NCBI GenBank assembly: GCA_038133505.1
Contig: JAYPTI010000130.1
Span: 1-9,532 of the forward strand
Direction of reading: 5' to 3'
Length of the DNA stretch: 9,532 nucleotides
Source: JAYQUR01 sp038133505
GTDB taxonomy: Bacteria > Pseudomonadota > Alphaproteobacteria > MPNO01 > UBA830
Notes under the pieces: generated by a model
Databases searched by the model: none
What the model was told of the DNA's origin: nothing
Seen by the model: the letters and a program-made list of their open reading frames with translations, nothing else
Shown: positions 1 through 6,727 of the stretch, piece after piece
Layout of the letters: the number at the start of each line of letters is the position of its first letter
Position numbering within the stretch: position 1 is the first letter of the stretch
Program-made: the position numbers and the translations under genes

Positions 1-639
1 GCCCTCGATGTAATCGGTCATCAGCCGGTTGACGTAGAGCGCCTTGCGGCCGGTCTCGGGATGCGTCCGCGCGACCGGGTGCGAATATTGCGGCGCGTTC
101 GGGTCGATGTTCTCGCCCCGCGCGGTCGGGTTGCCGGCGTAGTCGTAAATGTTGTGGGCATTCAGCCCGTCGACGCGCGCGCGGACATCGTCGGGCAACG
201 CGTCCCATATCATGTAGTTGTTGGAGAAGATGGTGTTTCCGCCGGTCGGCGGAACCTCCATCGCGTACAGCATCGAAGCGCGCGCCGGAACTTCGTAGTA
301 GCACTGGTCGCCGTGAAACCACATCTCGCCGTCCTCGAGCGCGGTCGCGTAGCCGCTGTCGCGGACGTTGGTGATCATCATCGTGTGCGACATGGCCTTG
401 TTGGCCTGCTTGCCGGTGCGAACCTCTTCGAGCTCGCCGAAATAGCGGCAGAAGCGCATCTGGTCTTCGTTCGAGATGTCCTGGTCGCGGAAAACGAGGA
501 CGATATGCTCGTACCAGCCGCGTTTCAGTTCGGCGACGGTCGCATCGTCGAGCGGCTCGCGCAGATCGAGCCCCTTCACCTCCGCGCCGAGAACGTCCGA
601 CAACGGCTCGAACACGATATCCGATACCTGTGTCGCCAT
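1..639 (-). CDS. TauD/TfdA-family Fe(II)/2-oxoglutarate dioxygenase, 3' end outside window
   Basis: The frame is open from an ATG at 639 to the window edge and gives 213 residues; the C-terminus lies beyond position 1. Family members couple decarboxylation of 2-oxoglutarate to hydroxylation of a substrate such as taurine, a phenoxyacetate or another small acid, in the cytoplasm. Visible in the sequence: the iron-binding H-x-D in WFHGDQ (H109, D111), the GGNT segment (residues 133-136) matching the cosubstrate-binding Thr region, and the conserved HPVARTHPETGRKALYVN stretch (residues 189 on). The distal iron-binding His and 2-oxoglutarate-binding Arg would lie in the missing part. The start follows a purine-rich GGGGAGAG site. 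The gene is divergent from an MFS transporter and SDR, so the three probably serve one substrate. The family call is secure; the substrate cannot be read from the sequence. Confidence 0.9.
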   Translation of the reverse strand, partial: MATQVSDIVFEPLSDVLGAEVKGLDLREPLDDATVAELKRGWYEHIVLVFRDQDISNEDQMRFCRYFGELEEVRTGKQANKAMSHTMMITNVRDSGYATALEDGEMWFHGDQCYYEVPARASMLYAMEVPPTGGNTIFSNNYMIWDALPDDVRARVDGLNAHNIYDYAGNPTARGENIDPNAPQYSHPVARTHPETGRKALYVNRLMTDYIEG

Positions 640-653
640 TTTCGTCTCTCCCC

Positions 654-683
654 CTGACGTATCGTTCGTTTACGAACTATATT
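654..683 (+). promoter_or_regulatory. predicted promoter of the MFS-SDR pair
   Basis: CTGACG (654-659) and TATATT (678-683) are separated by 18 bp. Transcription would start near 690, giving a leader of about 28 nt before the GTG at 718. The -10 box is shared with the opposite promoter and sits between the operator half-sites. The -35 match is only moderate. Confidence 0.35.
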
Positions 684-686
684 CGT
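664..686. promoter_or_regulatory. candidate operator in divergent spacer (three alternating half-sites)
   Basis: GTTCGT-TT-ACGAAC (664-677) is a perfect inverted repeat with 6-bp arms. A further TTCGT at 682-686 forms a second inverted repeat with the ACGAA at 672-676, separated by 5 bp. The result is a TTCGT/ACGAA/TTCGT array in the spacer between the dioxygenase and the MFS gene, overlapping the predicted -10 boxes of both directions. Such palindromes are typical binding sites of dimeric repressors (TetR or GntR type, for example). The regulator itself is not in the window, so its family is a guess. Confidence 0.55.
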
Positions 687-704
687 TCCCGTTTTTTCCG
701 GCAA
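676..704 (-). promoter_or_regulatory. predicted sigma70-type promoter of the dioxygenase gene
   Basis: On the minus strand, TTGCCG (plus 699-704) and TATAGT (plus 676-681) are separated by 17 bp. The start of transcription would be near 669, leaving a leader of about 30 nt before the ATG at 639. The -10 box lies inside the inverted-repeat array, as expected for repression. This was read by eye and no transcript data are available. Confidence 0.4.
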
Positions 705-717
705 TTCGGCAACCCGT

Positions 718-1962
718 GTGACAGAAAGCCACGCTCCGCCTCCCGGCCAGGCGCCCTCGCCCACCGGCAATATCGCCGTGTTCGCGACCGGGTTCTTCAG
801 CCTGAGCCAGATTCCGATGATGACGCTGATCGTGCCGCTCTGGGCGCTGGACATCGGCGCGTCCGCGTTCTGGATCGGCATGGCGATCGCCATGCGGGCG
901 TTGCTTGCCATGGCGTTCTCGATTCAGGCGGGCGCGATCATGGACAGGCTGGGAACGCGGCGGGTCACGCTGTGGCTCGGCGTCGGCGCCGCCGCGCTGG
1001 TGCCGATCTATCCGCTGTTTCCGAGCGTCGCGGGAATTCTGGTGCTCCAGGTCGTCGTCGGTTTCCTGCACCTCACCTGCTGGATCGGGGCGCAGGCGCT
1101 CGTCGGCCGCCTGACGAAGGGCGATCCCGCGCTGATGGGCCGGTTCACGTTCCTGGCGACGCTGGGCAATTTTCTCGGCCCGTTCCTGGCGGGTCTCGCC
1201 TGGCAGTATCTCGGCCCCTGGGGCGCTTTCGGGATGGTCTCCGTCTGGTCGCTCGCCTTCGTGCTGGTGACCTACGCCGTGTCGCGCGATGTCGACGGCA
1301 GCGCCGGGGTCCGCGTGACGCTCGACGATTTCCTTCCCCGCTGGGCGACCTACGCAGCCGGGTTCTCGCTGATGCGCGTCCCGATCATTACCTACGTCAT
1401 CATCGTCTCCGCCATCCTCGCCGGCATGTACGCGATGCGGCATACGTTTTTCGCCGTCTATCTCGAAAGCATCGATTTTCGCGGCGGCGAGATCGGCTTC
1501 ATCGTCGGCAGCATCGCGCTGTCGGGAAGCGTCGCCGGCCTCGCGGTCGGGCGCCTGTCGCGCTGGATCGCGCCGCACTGGCTCGTCCTGGCCGGCACGA
1601 TCACCGCCACCATCGCCTTCAGCCTGGCGCCGCTGTTCTCGGGTTTCTGGTCGCTGCTCGTCGTCGCCTGCACCACGGGCGCGTGCTCCGGAACCGCCTT
1701 CCCGATGATCCTGTCGGTCCTGACGCGCGGCGCGGGAACCGACAATCAGGGCCTCAGCGTCGGGCTTCGGGCGACGATGAACAGGACGGCTTCGCTCGCG
1801 GTCCCGGTATCCATGGGCGCCATCGTGGGCGCGACGAGCCTGTCCACGGGTTTCTTCGTCATGGGCGGCGTCATCGTCGCGATCGCGGCTATCATGGGCA
1901 TGGTGCTGGTCCGGATCCTGCGGGGACCGCACGGCAAAGACCTGACGGGAGGGAAACAATGA
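718..1962 (+). CDS. major facilitator superfamily transporter
   Basis: A 414-residue hydrophobic protein of normal length for a 12-helix MFS carrier in the inner membrane. After a short Pro-rich cytoplasmic N-terminus (residues 1-17), hydrophobic segments run to the end. The MFS motif A is clear between helices 2 and 3 (GAIMDRLGTRRV, residues 72-83). A polar central loop (about residues 190-205, SRDVDGSAG) separates the two six-helix halves. The start is GTG: the next in-frame Met (residue 34) lies inside the first membrane segment, so a later start would damage the fold. No good ribosome-binding site precedes the GTG, so the exact start is less sure than the gene. Its stop overlaps the SDR start (ATGA), which indicates coupled translation. 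It could import the substrate of the divergent dioxygenase or export a product. Confidence 0.88.
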   Translation: MTESHAPPPGQAPSPTGNIAVFATGFFSLSQIPMMTLIVPLWALDIGASAFWIGMAIAMRALLAMAFSIQAGAIMDRLGTRRVTLWLGVGAAALVPIYPLFPSVAGILVLQVVVGFLHLTCWIGAQALVGRLTKGDPALMGRFTFLATLGNFLGPFLAGLAWQYLGPWGAFGMVSVWSLAFVLVTYAVSRDVDGSAGVRVTLDDFLPRWATYAAGFSLMRVPIITYVIIVSAILAGMYAMRHTFFAVYLESIDFRGGEIGFIVGSIALSGSVAGLAVGRLSRWIAPHWLVLAGTITATIAFSLAPLFSGFWSLLVVACTTGACSGTAFPMILSVLTRGAGTDNQGLSVGLRATMNRTASLAVPVSMGAIVGATSLSTGFFVMGGVIVAIAAIMGMVLVRILRGPHGKDLTGGKQ

Positions 1963-2753
1963 CGAGCTTCGACGACCTGGCTGTCCACAAGCTGTTCCGA
2001 ATGGACGACGACGTTGCCTTCATCACGGGCGGCGGCGACGGTTTTGGGCGCATCGCCGCGCTCGCCTTCGCCAATGCCGGCGCCTCCGTCGCCGTCGCGG
2101 ACCGGAACAAGGAGAGCGCCGACGCCGTTGTCGCCGAGATCGCGTCTGCGGGCGGGCATGCGCTGGCGCTCGAACTCGACGTCGCCGACCGCGACGCGCT
2201 GAAATCGACCGTCGACGACGCCGCCCGCGCCCTCGGCGGCCTTCACGTGCTGGTCAACAATGCCGGCATCAGCAACCGGGGCCCGACGCTGGAAATGGAG
2301 GACAGCCACTGGGACAAGGTCGTCGAGGTGAACCTGACCGCGGCGGTCTTCGGCAGCCGCGCCGCCGCGCCGCACATGTTCGAACACGGCAACGGGCGGA
2401 TCGTGAATCTGGCGTCGATCATGGGCCTCGTCGGCAACCGGCTTTTTTCCCATGTCGGCTATCAGGCGACGAAGGGCGCGCTGGTGAACGTCACGCGCGC
2501 GCTCGCCGTCGAATGGGCCGATCGCGGCATCCGGGTCAATGCGCTGGCGCCGACCTTTTTCCGGACGAATTTTGGCGCCGCCTATATGCAGTCCAACCCG
2601 GGCCTCGTGGAGGCGATCGAGGCGTCGACGCCGATGGGACGCTTCGGCGAACCCTGGGAACTCGCGGGCCCGCTGCTGTTTCTGGCCAGCGGCGCCTCGT
2701 CGATGGTGACCGGCGTCACCCTGCCGGTGGACGGCGGCTGGACGGCCGCCTGA
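1959..2753 (+). CDS. SDR-family NAD(P)-dependent oxidoreductase
   Basis: A 264-residue classical short-chain dehydrogenase/reductase, soluble and usually tetrameric, interconverting an alcohol and a ketone. Visible elements: the cofactor motif TGGGDGFG (residues 23-30), the NNAG motif (100-103), and the catalytic set N125, S153, Y168 and K172 (YQATK). An Asp at the end of beta-strand 2 (D48, VADR) argues for NAD(H) rather than NADP(H). The C-terminal VDGGW is typical. The ATG overlaps the MFS stop as ATGA and is preceded by GGGAGG, so it is co-translated with the transporter. A role in oxidising a product of the divergent dioxygenase or the imported substrate is inference. Confidence 0.93.
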   Translation: MTSFDDLAVHKLFRMDDDVAFITGGGDGFGRIAALAFANAGASVAVADRNKESADAVVAEIASAGGHALALELDVADRDALKSTVDDAARALGGLHVLVNNAGISNRGPTLEMEDSHWDKVVEVNLTAAVFGSRAAAPHMFEHGNGRIVNLASIMGLVGNRLFSHVGYQATKGALVNVTRALAVEWADRGIRVNALAPTFFRTNFGAAYMQSNPGLVEAIEASTPMGRFGEPWELAGPLLFLASGASSMVTGVTLPVDGGWTAA

Positions 2754-2917
2754 CCGGACTTAAAGGATTGAAAAATAGCGAAAAATGCTTAAATCCATAG
2801 GTGCACACAGGACTCGCACTGTAACGCGGCGTATGACAGAATTATTGCCAAAGACGTACTCGTTCTAGTGAAACATCGGGGTAGTCGTCGCAGCGTGGAC
2901 GCGCAGGGAAACGAGCC
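2754..2917. other. AT-rich intergenic region upstream of the DksA-like gene
   Basis: This 164-bp gap is much more AT-rich than the flanking genes, especially at 2759-2795. It contains two exact GAAAAAT copies 10 bp apart (2770-2776 and 2780-2786), which are phased A-tracts that would bend DNA. It probably holds the promoter of the following regulator, but no convincing -35/-10 pair could be fixed by eye (TTGAAA at 2768-2773 with TTAAAT at 2789-2794 has a 15-bp spacer). No clear terminator for the preceding SDR was seen. Confidence 0.4.
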
Positions 2918-3247
2918 ATGGTCGACACGAACAAGTTCAAGAAGGTACTCGAAGACCGACTCGCGCTTTTGGTCTCCAAGTTGAGTGAAATCGACGAGGA
3001 TCTGAAGGAGCACGGAACCGAGGCCGATTTCGAGGAACGCGCGACCGAGATCGCCGGCGACGAGGTTCTCGAAGGTCTCGGCGTGCAGGGCCTGAAGGAA
3101 GCGCAGCAGATCAAGGCCGCGCTGACCCGGATCGATGACGGAACCTACGGGATCTGCGTCCAGTGCGACGAGGAAATTCCCGAAAAGCGGTTGGAACTGC
3201 TTCCGCACACGCCGCTTTGCACCTCCTGCATGTCCGGGGCGAATTAA
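2918..3247 (+). CDS. DksA/TraR-family zinc-finger transcription regulator (short form)
   Basis: A 109-residue acidic protein of the DksA/TraR family, which binds the RNA polymerase secondary channel and modulates initiation, often with ppGpp. The C-terminal zinc finger is complete: C80-x2-C83, 17 residues, C101-x2-C104. An N-terminal helical region (residues 5-70) would form the coiled coil. DFEERAT (37-43) lines up with the E. coli DksA tip DPVDRAT, keeping the first Asp and the Ala and replacing the second Asp with Glu (E40). The protein is about 40 residues shorter than E. coli DksA, like the small DksA-like proteins common in alphaproteobacteria. AGGGA precedes the ATG. A CorA/MCP-like open frame follows after 30 nt. 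Membership is secure; whether it works as a true DksA is not known. Confidence 0.9.
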   Translation: MVDTNKFKKVLEDRLALLVSKLSEIDEDLKEHGTEADFEERATEIAGDEVLEGLGVQGLKEAQQIKAALTRIDDGTYGICVQCDEEIPEKRLELLPHTPLCTSCMSGAN

Positions 3248-3277
3248 CGCTCCCGCGAGAGCCCGTATTCCTGATCT

Positions 3278-4036
3278 ATGAACGACACCGCCCCGCTATC
3301 GAGCCGCCGCCGACAGCTTAGGGGATACGGCGTGCCCGGCAGTCCGCCGGGGACCCTGCGCCGGCCGTCCGATGCGTCGGAAACGTCGATCGAGGCGATC
3401 GGTTACGACAAGGACTACTTCGAACGCATCGCGACCGCGTCGCATGAGGATATCGTGCATCTGCAGGCATCGTGCGAGCGCGTATGGATCAATGTCTCCG
3501 GCCTCGCCGACATCGACCTCATCCGGGAAATCGCCGGCCGTTTTTCCCTGCACGATCTGGCATTGGAAGACGTTTTCCATACGCAGCAGCGTCCCAAATC
3601 CGAAGAAGACGAGAACCATCAGTTCGTGGTGGCCCGTAGTCCGCTGACCGACGACTTCCCGCATACCGAACAGATCGCCAAGGCCACCGAGGAAATCTCC
3701 GGCCAGATCGGCGAAATCCAGTCGGCGACGACCGGCGCCGTGACGGCAATTCGCGAGATCAGCGATACGATCGGGGAAATCAGCGAAATCGCCTCGGCCA
3801 TCGCGTCGGCGGTGGAGGAGCAGTCGGCGGCGACCCGAGAAATTGCGGTCAGCGTCGAACAGGCGGCTCAGGGCACAGCGGAAGTGACGCAGAGCATCAC
3901 GACCGTCACCACCCGCGTCGAACAGACCAACATATCGATGGAGCAGATTCAGGAAGCCTCGGCGGAACTCGCCAAGCAGACGGAAACGCTGCGCGCCGAG
4001 GTCGACTCGTTCCTCACCGAAACCAAAAAGCTCTGA
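3278..4036 (+). CDS. chimeric protein: truncated CorA N-terminus fused to C-terminal MCP helix
   Basis: The 252-residue frame has two unrelated parts. Residues 1-120 match the cytoplasmic N-terminus of CorA-type Mg2+/Co2+ channels: an Arg-rich start with GYGVPGSPPGTLR, then WINVSGL, LHDLALEDVF and HTQQRPKSEEDENHQFVVAR. The rest of CorA, including both membrane helices and the GMN pore motif, is absent. Residues from about 130 to 252 match the descending helix of a methyl-accepting chemotaxis protein (AKATEEISGQIGEIQ, SAVEEQSAATREI, then TLRAEVDSFL at the end). The receptor hairpin tip that binds CheA/CheW, the ascending helix, HAMP and sensor domains are all absent. The join lies at about 3635-3673, with roughly ten residues (SPLTDDFPH) fitting neither family. 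No good ribosome-binding site precedes the ATG. The gene may be a deletion product and functionless, or a small soluble coiled-coil protein. A pseudogene label would also be defensible. Confidence 0.75.
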   Translation: MNDTAPLSSRRRQLRGYGVPGSPPGTLRRPSDASETSIEAIGYDKDYFERIATASHEDIVHLQASCERVWINVSGLADIDLIREIAGRFSLHDLALEDVFHTQQRPKSEEDENHQFVVARSPLTDDFPHTEQIAKATEEISGQIGEIQSATTGAVTAIREISDTIGEISEIASAIASAVEEQSAATREIAVSVEQAAQGTAEVTQSITTVTTRVEQTNISMEQIQEASAELAKQTETLRAEVDSFLTETKKL

Positions 4037-4050
4037 CCGACAAAGAACGG

Positions 4051-4079
4051 GGCGGCGGCGCGCGCGAGCGCCCGCCGTC
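4051..4079. terminator. GC-rich hairpin between convergent genes
   Basis: GGCGGCGGCGC (4051-4061) pairs with GCGCC and GCCGTC (4068-4072 and 4074-4079), with one bulged C, one G-T wobble and a 6-nt loop. It lies between two convergent genes (ends at 4036 and 4092), where a bidirectional terminator would be expected. No T-tract follows on either strand, so it is at best a weak intrinsic terminator. Confidence 0.4.
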
Positions 4080-4091
4080 GCCGGTCGGGTT

Positions 4092-4832
4092 CTATCCCTT
4101 CGACGCCATCACCAGCGCCAGCATGTTCGCCGCGTAATCGGACGCCTGCGGCGTTTCCATCAACCGCGCGTTGGCGATGTAGGTCTTGCAGGTCATCAGC
4201 GCCGTGCGGTCACGGCTCGCGAGCGTCGCCAGCACCTCGTCGGCCGCGGAATACAAGTTTCCGGCAGGAACGACGTGGCTGACGAAGCCCGCCGCCCGCG
4301 CCGTCTGCGCATCGACCTCTTCCGTAGAGTAGACGAGCCACGCCACCGATTTCGGCATCGACCGGTCGATATGGGCCGAGATCGCCGCCGTAGGCGGAAG
4401 GTCGTGCTTCATCTCGGGAAGCGAGAACCGCGCGTCGTCCGCTGCGATGGTCACGTCGCAGACCGCGGCCGCGGCGCAGCCGAAGCCTGCCGCCCGCCCC
4501 TGCACCGTCGCGACGACCGGTACCTCGGCGCCGCGCACCGCCTCGTAGAAACCCAGGATCGGCGCGGTCAGCGCTTCGCGCATCTCGACGCCGTTCTTCG
4601 GCGTATGTTCCGGCGCGCTCTGCGGATCGCGGCCGAGGCAGAAATCGTCGCCCGTGCTGCTGATCGAGATCGCCTTGATCTCCGGATCGCAGCCCGCGTC
4701 GATGATCAGTGCCGAGACGTGATCCAGCATGTCGAGCGTGAGCATGTTTCCCCGGTTGGGGCGATCGATCGTGATCCGCGCGATGGAACCGTCAAGGTCG
4801 AGCTTCAAGACGTCTTCGATGTCGTCAGCCAT
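4092..4832 (-). CDS. enoyl-CoA hydratase/isomerase (crotonase) family protein
   Basis: A 246-residue crotonase-fold protein, close to the usual 255-260, acting on an acyl-CoA in the cytoplasm. The oxyanion-hole segments are present (GDDFCLGRD at 61-69; GRAAGFGCAAAAVCD at 112-126). Of the two glutamates used by classical hydratases, only the second is kept (E140 in SLPEM, equal to rat Glu164). The position of rat Glu144 is Ala (A120). The usual PGAGG-type loop is replaced by LPPTAAISAH. Single-glutamate members include isomerases, hydrolases and other non-hydratase enzymes, so plain hydration of an enoyl-CoA is doubtful. The ATG has a strong GGGGAGAAG site that begins at the stop codon of the upstream CoA-transferase gene, 12 nt away, so the two are co-transcribed. 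Confidence 0.9.
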   Translation of the reverse strand: MADDIEDVLKLDLDGSIARITIDRPNRGNMLTLDMLDHVSALIIDAGCDPEIKAISISSTGDDFCLGRDPQSAPEHTPKNGVEMREALTAPILGFYEAVRGAEVPVVATVQGRAAGFGCAAAAVCDVTIAADDARFSLPEMKHDLPPTAAISAHIDRSMPKSVAWLVYSTEEVDAQTARAAGFVSHVVPAGNLYSAADEVLATLASRDRTALMTCKTYIANARLMETPQASDYAANMLALVMASKG

Positions 4833-4844
4833 TCTTCTTCTCCC

Positions 4845-6095
4845 CTATTTCTTTTTCAGCGGCCGGTATTCGAACGCGGCGCCGCCTTCGATCAGCCGCG
4901 CAATTTCCTCGTCGCCGGCACCCAGCACATCGCGCAGGATTTCCGCGGTTTCGCCGCCGAGCCGAGGCGGATAGGTATGATCGTTCATGCCGGAGCGGGA
5001 CATCTTCACCGGATTGCCGGCGACGCGCACGGCGTTGCCGCCGCCGTCTTCCAGCGACAGCACCATGTCGCGGCTGACGATTTGCGGATTGCTCAGCGCC
5101 TTCTCGAGCGAATTGATCTCGCCGACGGGGATCCCGGCCTCCAGCAGGCGCGGCACCCAGTGATCCGCCTCCTTCATCATGAAGGCGCCCTCAAGGATCG
5201 GCCATAGCTCGTGCCGGTTGGCGTAGCGGTTCTCGTTGAGCGTAAAGCGCTCGTCGTCCTTCAACTCGGCAAGGCCGAGCACGTCGCACAGCGCCTGCCA
5301 CATCCGCTCGGTGTTGGCCGTGATGACCAGCGAGGTCCCGTTCGCGCAGTTGAAGCCGCGGTATGTCGGGATCGAGTCGTGCCCCCAGCCCTGGCGTCCC
5401 GGATTCTTACCCGAATGCAGGTGATAGGCCGCCTGGTAGCAGAGCATCGAGATCTGGCAGTCGAGCATCGAGACGTCGATATACTGGCCGCGCCCGGACC
5501 GCCGGCGTTCCTCGAGCGCGGAGAGCGCGCCGATCACCGCATACATGCCGGCATTGAGATCGCCGATCGGGATGCCGGAGCGAACCGCCGACCGGCCCGG
5601 CTCGCCGGTCATCCCCATGCCGCCGGAGATCGCCTGGACGATCATGTCGTAGGCCGGCCGGTCTCGGTCGGCGCCGGTCTGCCCGAAGCCGCTGATCGAC
5701 GCCCAGATGAGACCCGGATTGCGCGCAGAAAGGTCGTCGTAGGTGAGCCCGAGCCGGTCGAGCACGCCGGGCCGGAAATTCTCCACCAGAATGTCGCTCT
5801 CGTCGGCCAGCCGCTTGACGATTTCGAGGCCGTCGGCGTTCTTCATATCGACGACGATGCTTTTCTTGTTCCGGTTGATCGACAGGTAGTAGCAGCTGTC
5901 GTCGCCCACGAAATGGGGCGGCAGGACCCGAGACCAGTCGCCGGCCGGCGCTTCGAGCTTGATCACCTCGGCGCCGAGGTCGGCGAAGATCATCGTGGCA
6001 TAGGGACCGGCGAGAAACTGCGTCAGGTCGAGGACCCGCAGACCCGCTAGTGCGCCCTGCCCGTTCTTTTCGCTCTGCGTTTCGTCGCCGCTCAT
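4845..6095 (-). CDS. CaiB/BaiF-type class III CoA-transferase
   Basis: A 416-residue class III CoA-transferase, the usual length. These dimeric cytoplasmic enzymes move CoA from one acyl-CoA to a carboxylic acid, through an anhydride on a catalytic Asp. The signatures are GLRVLDLTQFLAGPYAT near residue 18, DLGAEVIKLE (39-48), NRNKKSIVVDMK (74-85), ENFRPGVLDRLGL (105-117), and PAYDMIVQAISGGMGMTG with the likely nucleophile D150 (equivalent to Asp169 of formyl-CoA transferase). I chose the ATG at 6095. A longer frame opens with TTG at 6149, but its extra 18 residues (Arg-rich) are not family-like. The gene lies between the oxygenase beta gene (119-nt gap upstream) and the crotonase gene (12-nt gap downstream). 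It probably activates the pathway acid to its CoA thioester; the substrate is unknown. Confidence 0.9.
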   Translation of the reverse strand: MSGDETQSEKNGQGALAGLRVLDLTQFLAGPYATMIFADLGAEVIKLEAPAGDWSRVLPPHFVGDDSCYYLSINRNKKSIVVDMKNADGLEIVKRLADESDILVENFRPGVLDRLGLTYDDLSARNPGLIWASISGFGQTGADRDRPAYDMIVQAISGGMGMTGEPGRSAVRSGIPIGDLNAGMYAVIGALSALEERRRSGRGQYIDVSMLDCQISMLCYQAAYHLHSGKNPGRQGWGHDSIPTYRGFNCANGTSLVITANTERMWQALCDVLGLAELKDDERFTLNENRYANRHELWPILEGAFMMKEADHWVPRLLEAGIPVGEINSLEKALSNPQIVSRDMVLSLEDGGGNAVRVAGNPVKMSRSGMNDHTYPPRLGGETAEILRDVLGAGDEEIARLIEGGAAFEYRPLKKK

Positions 6096-6214
6096 GACAT
6101 TGCTTTCCGCCCGCCTCCGGCCAGCTCCGCTGGTCCTGCCGCGAAGCAACCGTTATTCGGAGAAGAACTAGCAGGTCGGACCGCCAAACTGAATACGGGG
6201 CGGCGGAAAAGAGA

Positions 6215-6727
6215 CTAGAGAATGAAGCTGACCGCGCCGAGCGCGCCGAGCTCGATCGAATCCAGGACGGCGCGCCTTTCGGCGATCCGGAACCCGTCGT
6301 CGGTGACGCGCAGCCGGAAGACGTAATGGCCGACATATTCGCCGCCGCGGCCTTCCCGGCGGAAGCGGTGAACCGAGAAATTGGCCGCGACCGTCACCTC
6401 GTCGCCGTCGGTTCGGAGGATCCGGACGTTGGTGATCAGCCGGCGCGTCCGCGACGGCGGAAACTCGGCATGGGCGTCGGGACTCTTCAGCCGTTTGACG
6501 CGGCTGCGGATGCGATGGATGTCGTCCGCGATGATGAAGAGCGTATCCTCGAAGCTCGACTCGGGCGCCTCGTTGGGCGGCACGAGGTAGTGCGCATCCT
6601 CGGTGAGCAGTTCGAGCCAGTCGTCCAGCCGCCAGTCGTCGAGCAGCGCCGCCTCGTGATAGAGGAAATCCTCGACCTCGGCGCGCGTCACGGCCAGCGC
6701 CGCGCTTTTCGTCTCCGCCAGCGCCAT
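6215..6727 (-). CDS. ring-hydroxylating oxygenase beta subunit
   Basis: A 170-residue small subunit of a Rieske non-heme iron oxygenase. It has no cofactor and an NTF2-like cone fold, and supports the alpha3beta3 hexamer. Typical stretches are EVEDFLYHEAALLDDWRLDDWL (residues 17-38), LTEDAHYLVP (41-50), DDIHRIRSRVKRL (68-80), and PPSRTRRLITNVRI (90-103). The ATG at 6725-6727 overlaps the alpha-subunit stop as TAATG, so translation is coupled and equal subunit supply is expected. The same reading frame stays open for more than 1 kb upstream through the alpha gene, but this is only a high-GC shadow. The similarity in style to benzoate/cumate-type beta subunits is an impression and does not fix the substrate. 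Confidence 0.93.
   Translation of the reverse strand: MALAETKSAALAVTRAEVEDFLYHEAALLDDWRLDDWLELLTEDAHYLVPPNEAPESSFEDTLFIIADDIHRIRSRVKRLKSPDAHAEFPPSRTRRLITNVRILRTDGDEVTVAANFSVHRFRREGRGGEYVGHYVFRLRVTDDGFRIAERRAVLDSIELGALGAVSFIL

Noticed and set aside
670..1959. 429-residue minus-strand frame opposite the MFS gene
   Set aside because: Its composition (Arg, Asp, Glu, His, Gln-rich, no hydrophobic core) is typical of antisense reading of high-GC DNA, and it lies opposite a clear membrane protein.
630..2753. 707-residue plus-strand open frame running through the MFS gene into the SDR
   Set aside because: The first ~440 residues are an Arg-rich shadow of the MFS gene; only the part from the ATG at 1959 encodes the SDR, whose start has its own ribosome-binding site.
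3296..3664. 122-residue minus-strand frame opposite the CorA-like segment
   Set aside because: No recognisable family and no ribosome-binding site; the plus-strand reading gives unmistakable CorA motifs.
6118..6135. CCAGC-TCC-GCTGG hairpin in the gap between the oxygenase beta and CoA-transferase genes
   Set aside because: A 5-bp stem with no T-tract is too weak for a terminator call, and no convincing promoter was found in the gap.
6096..6149. Longer CoA-transferase start (TTG at 6149)
   Set aside because: The extra 18 residues are Arg-rich and unlike family N-termini; the ATG at 6095 fits the family length.
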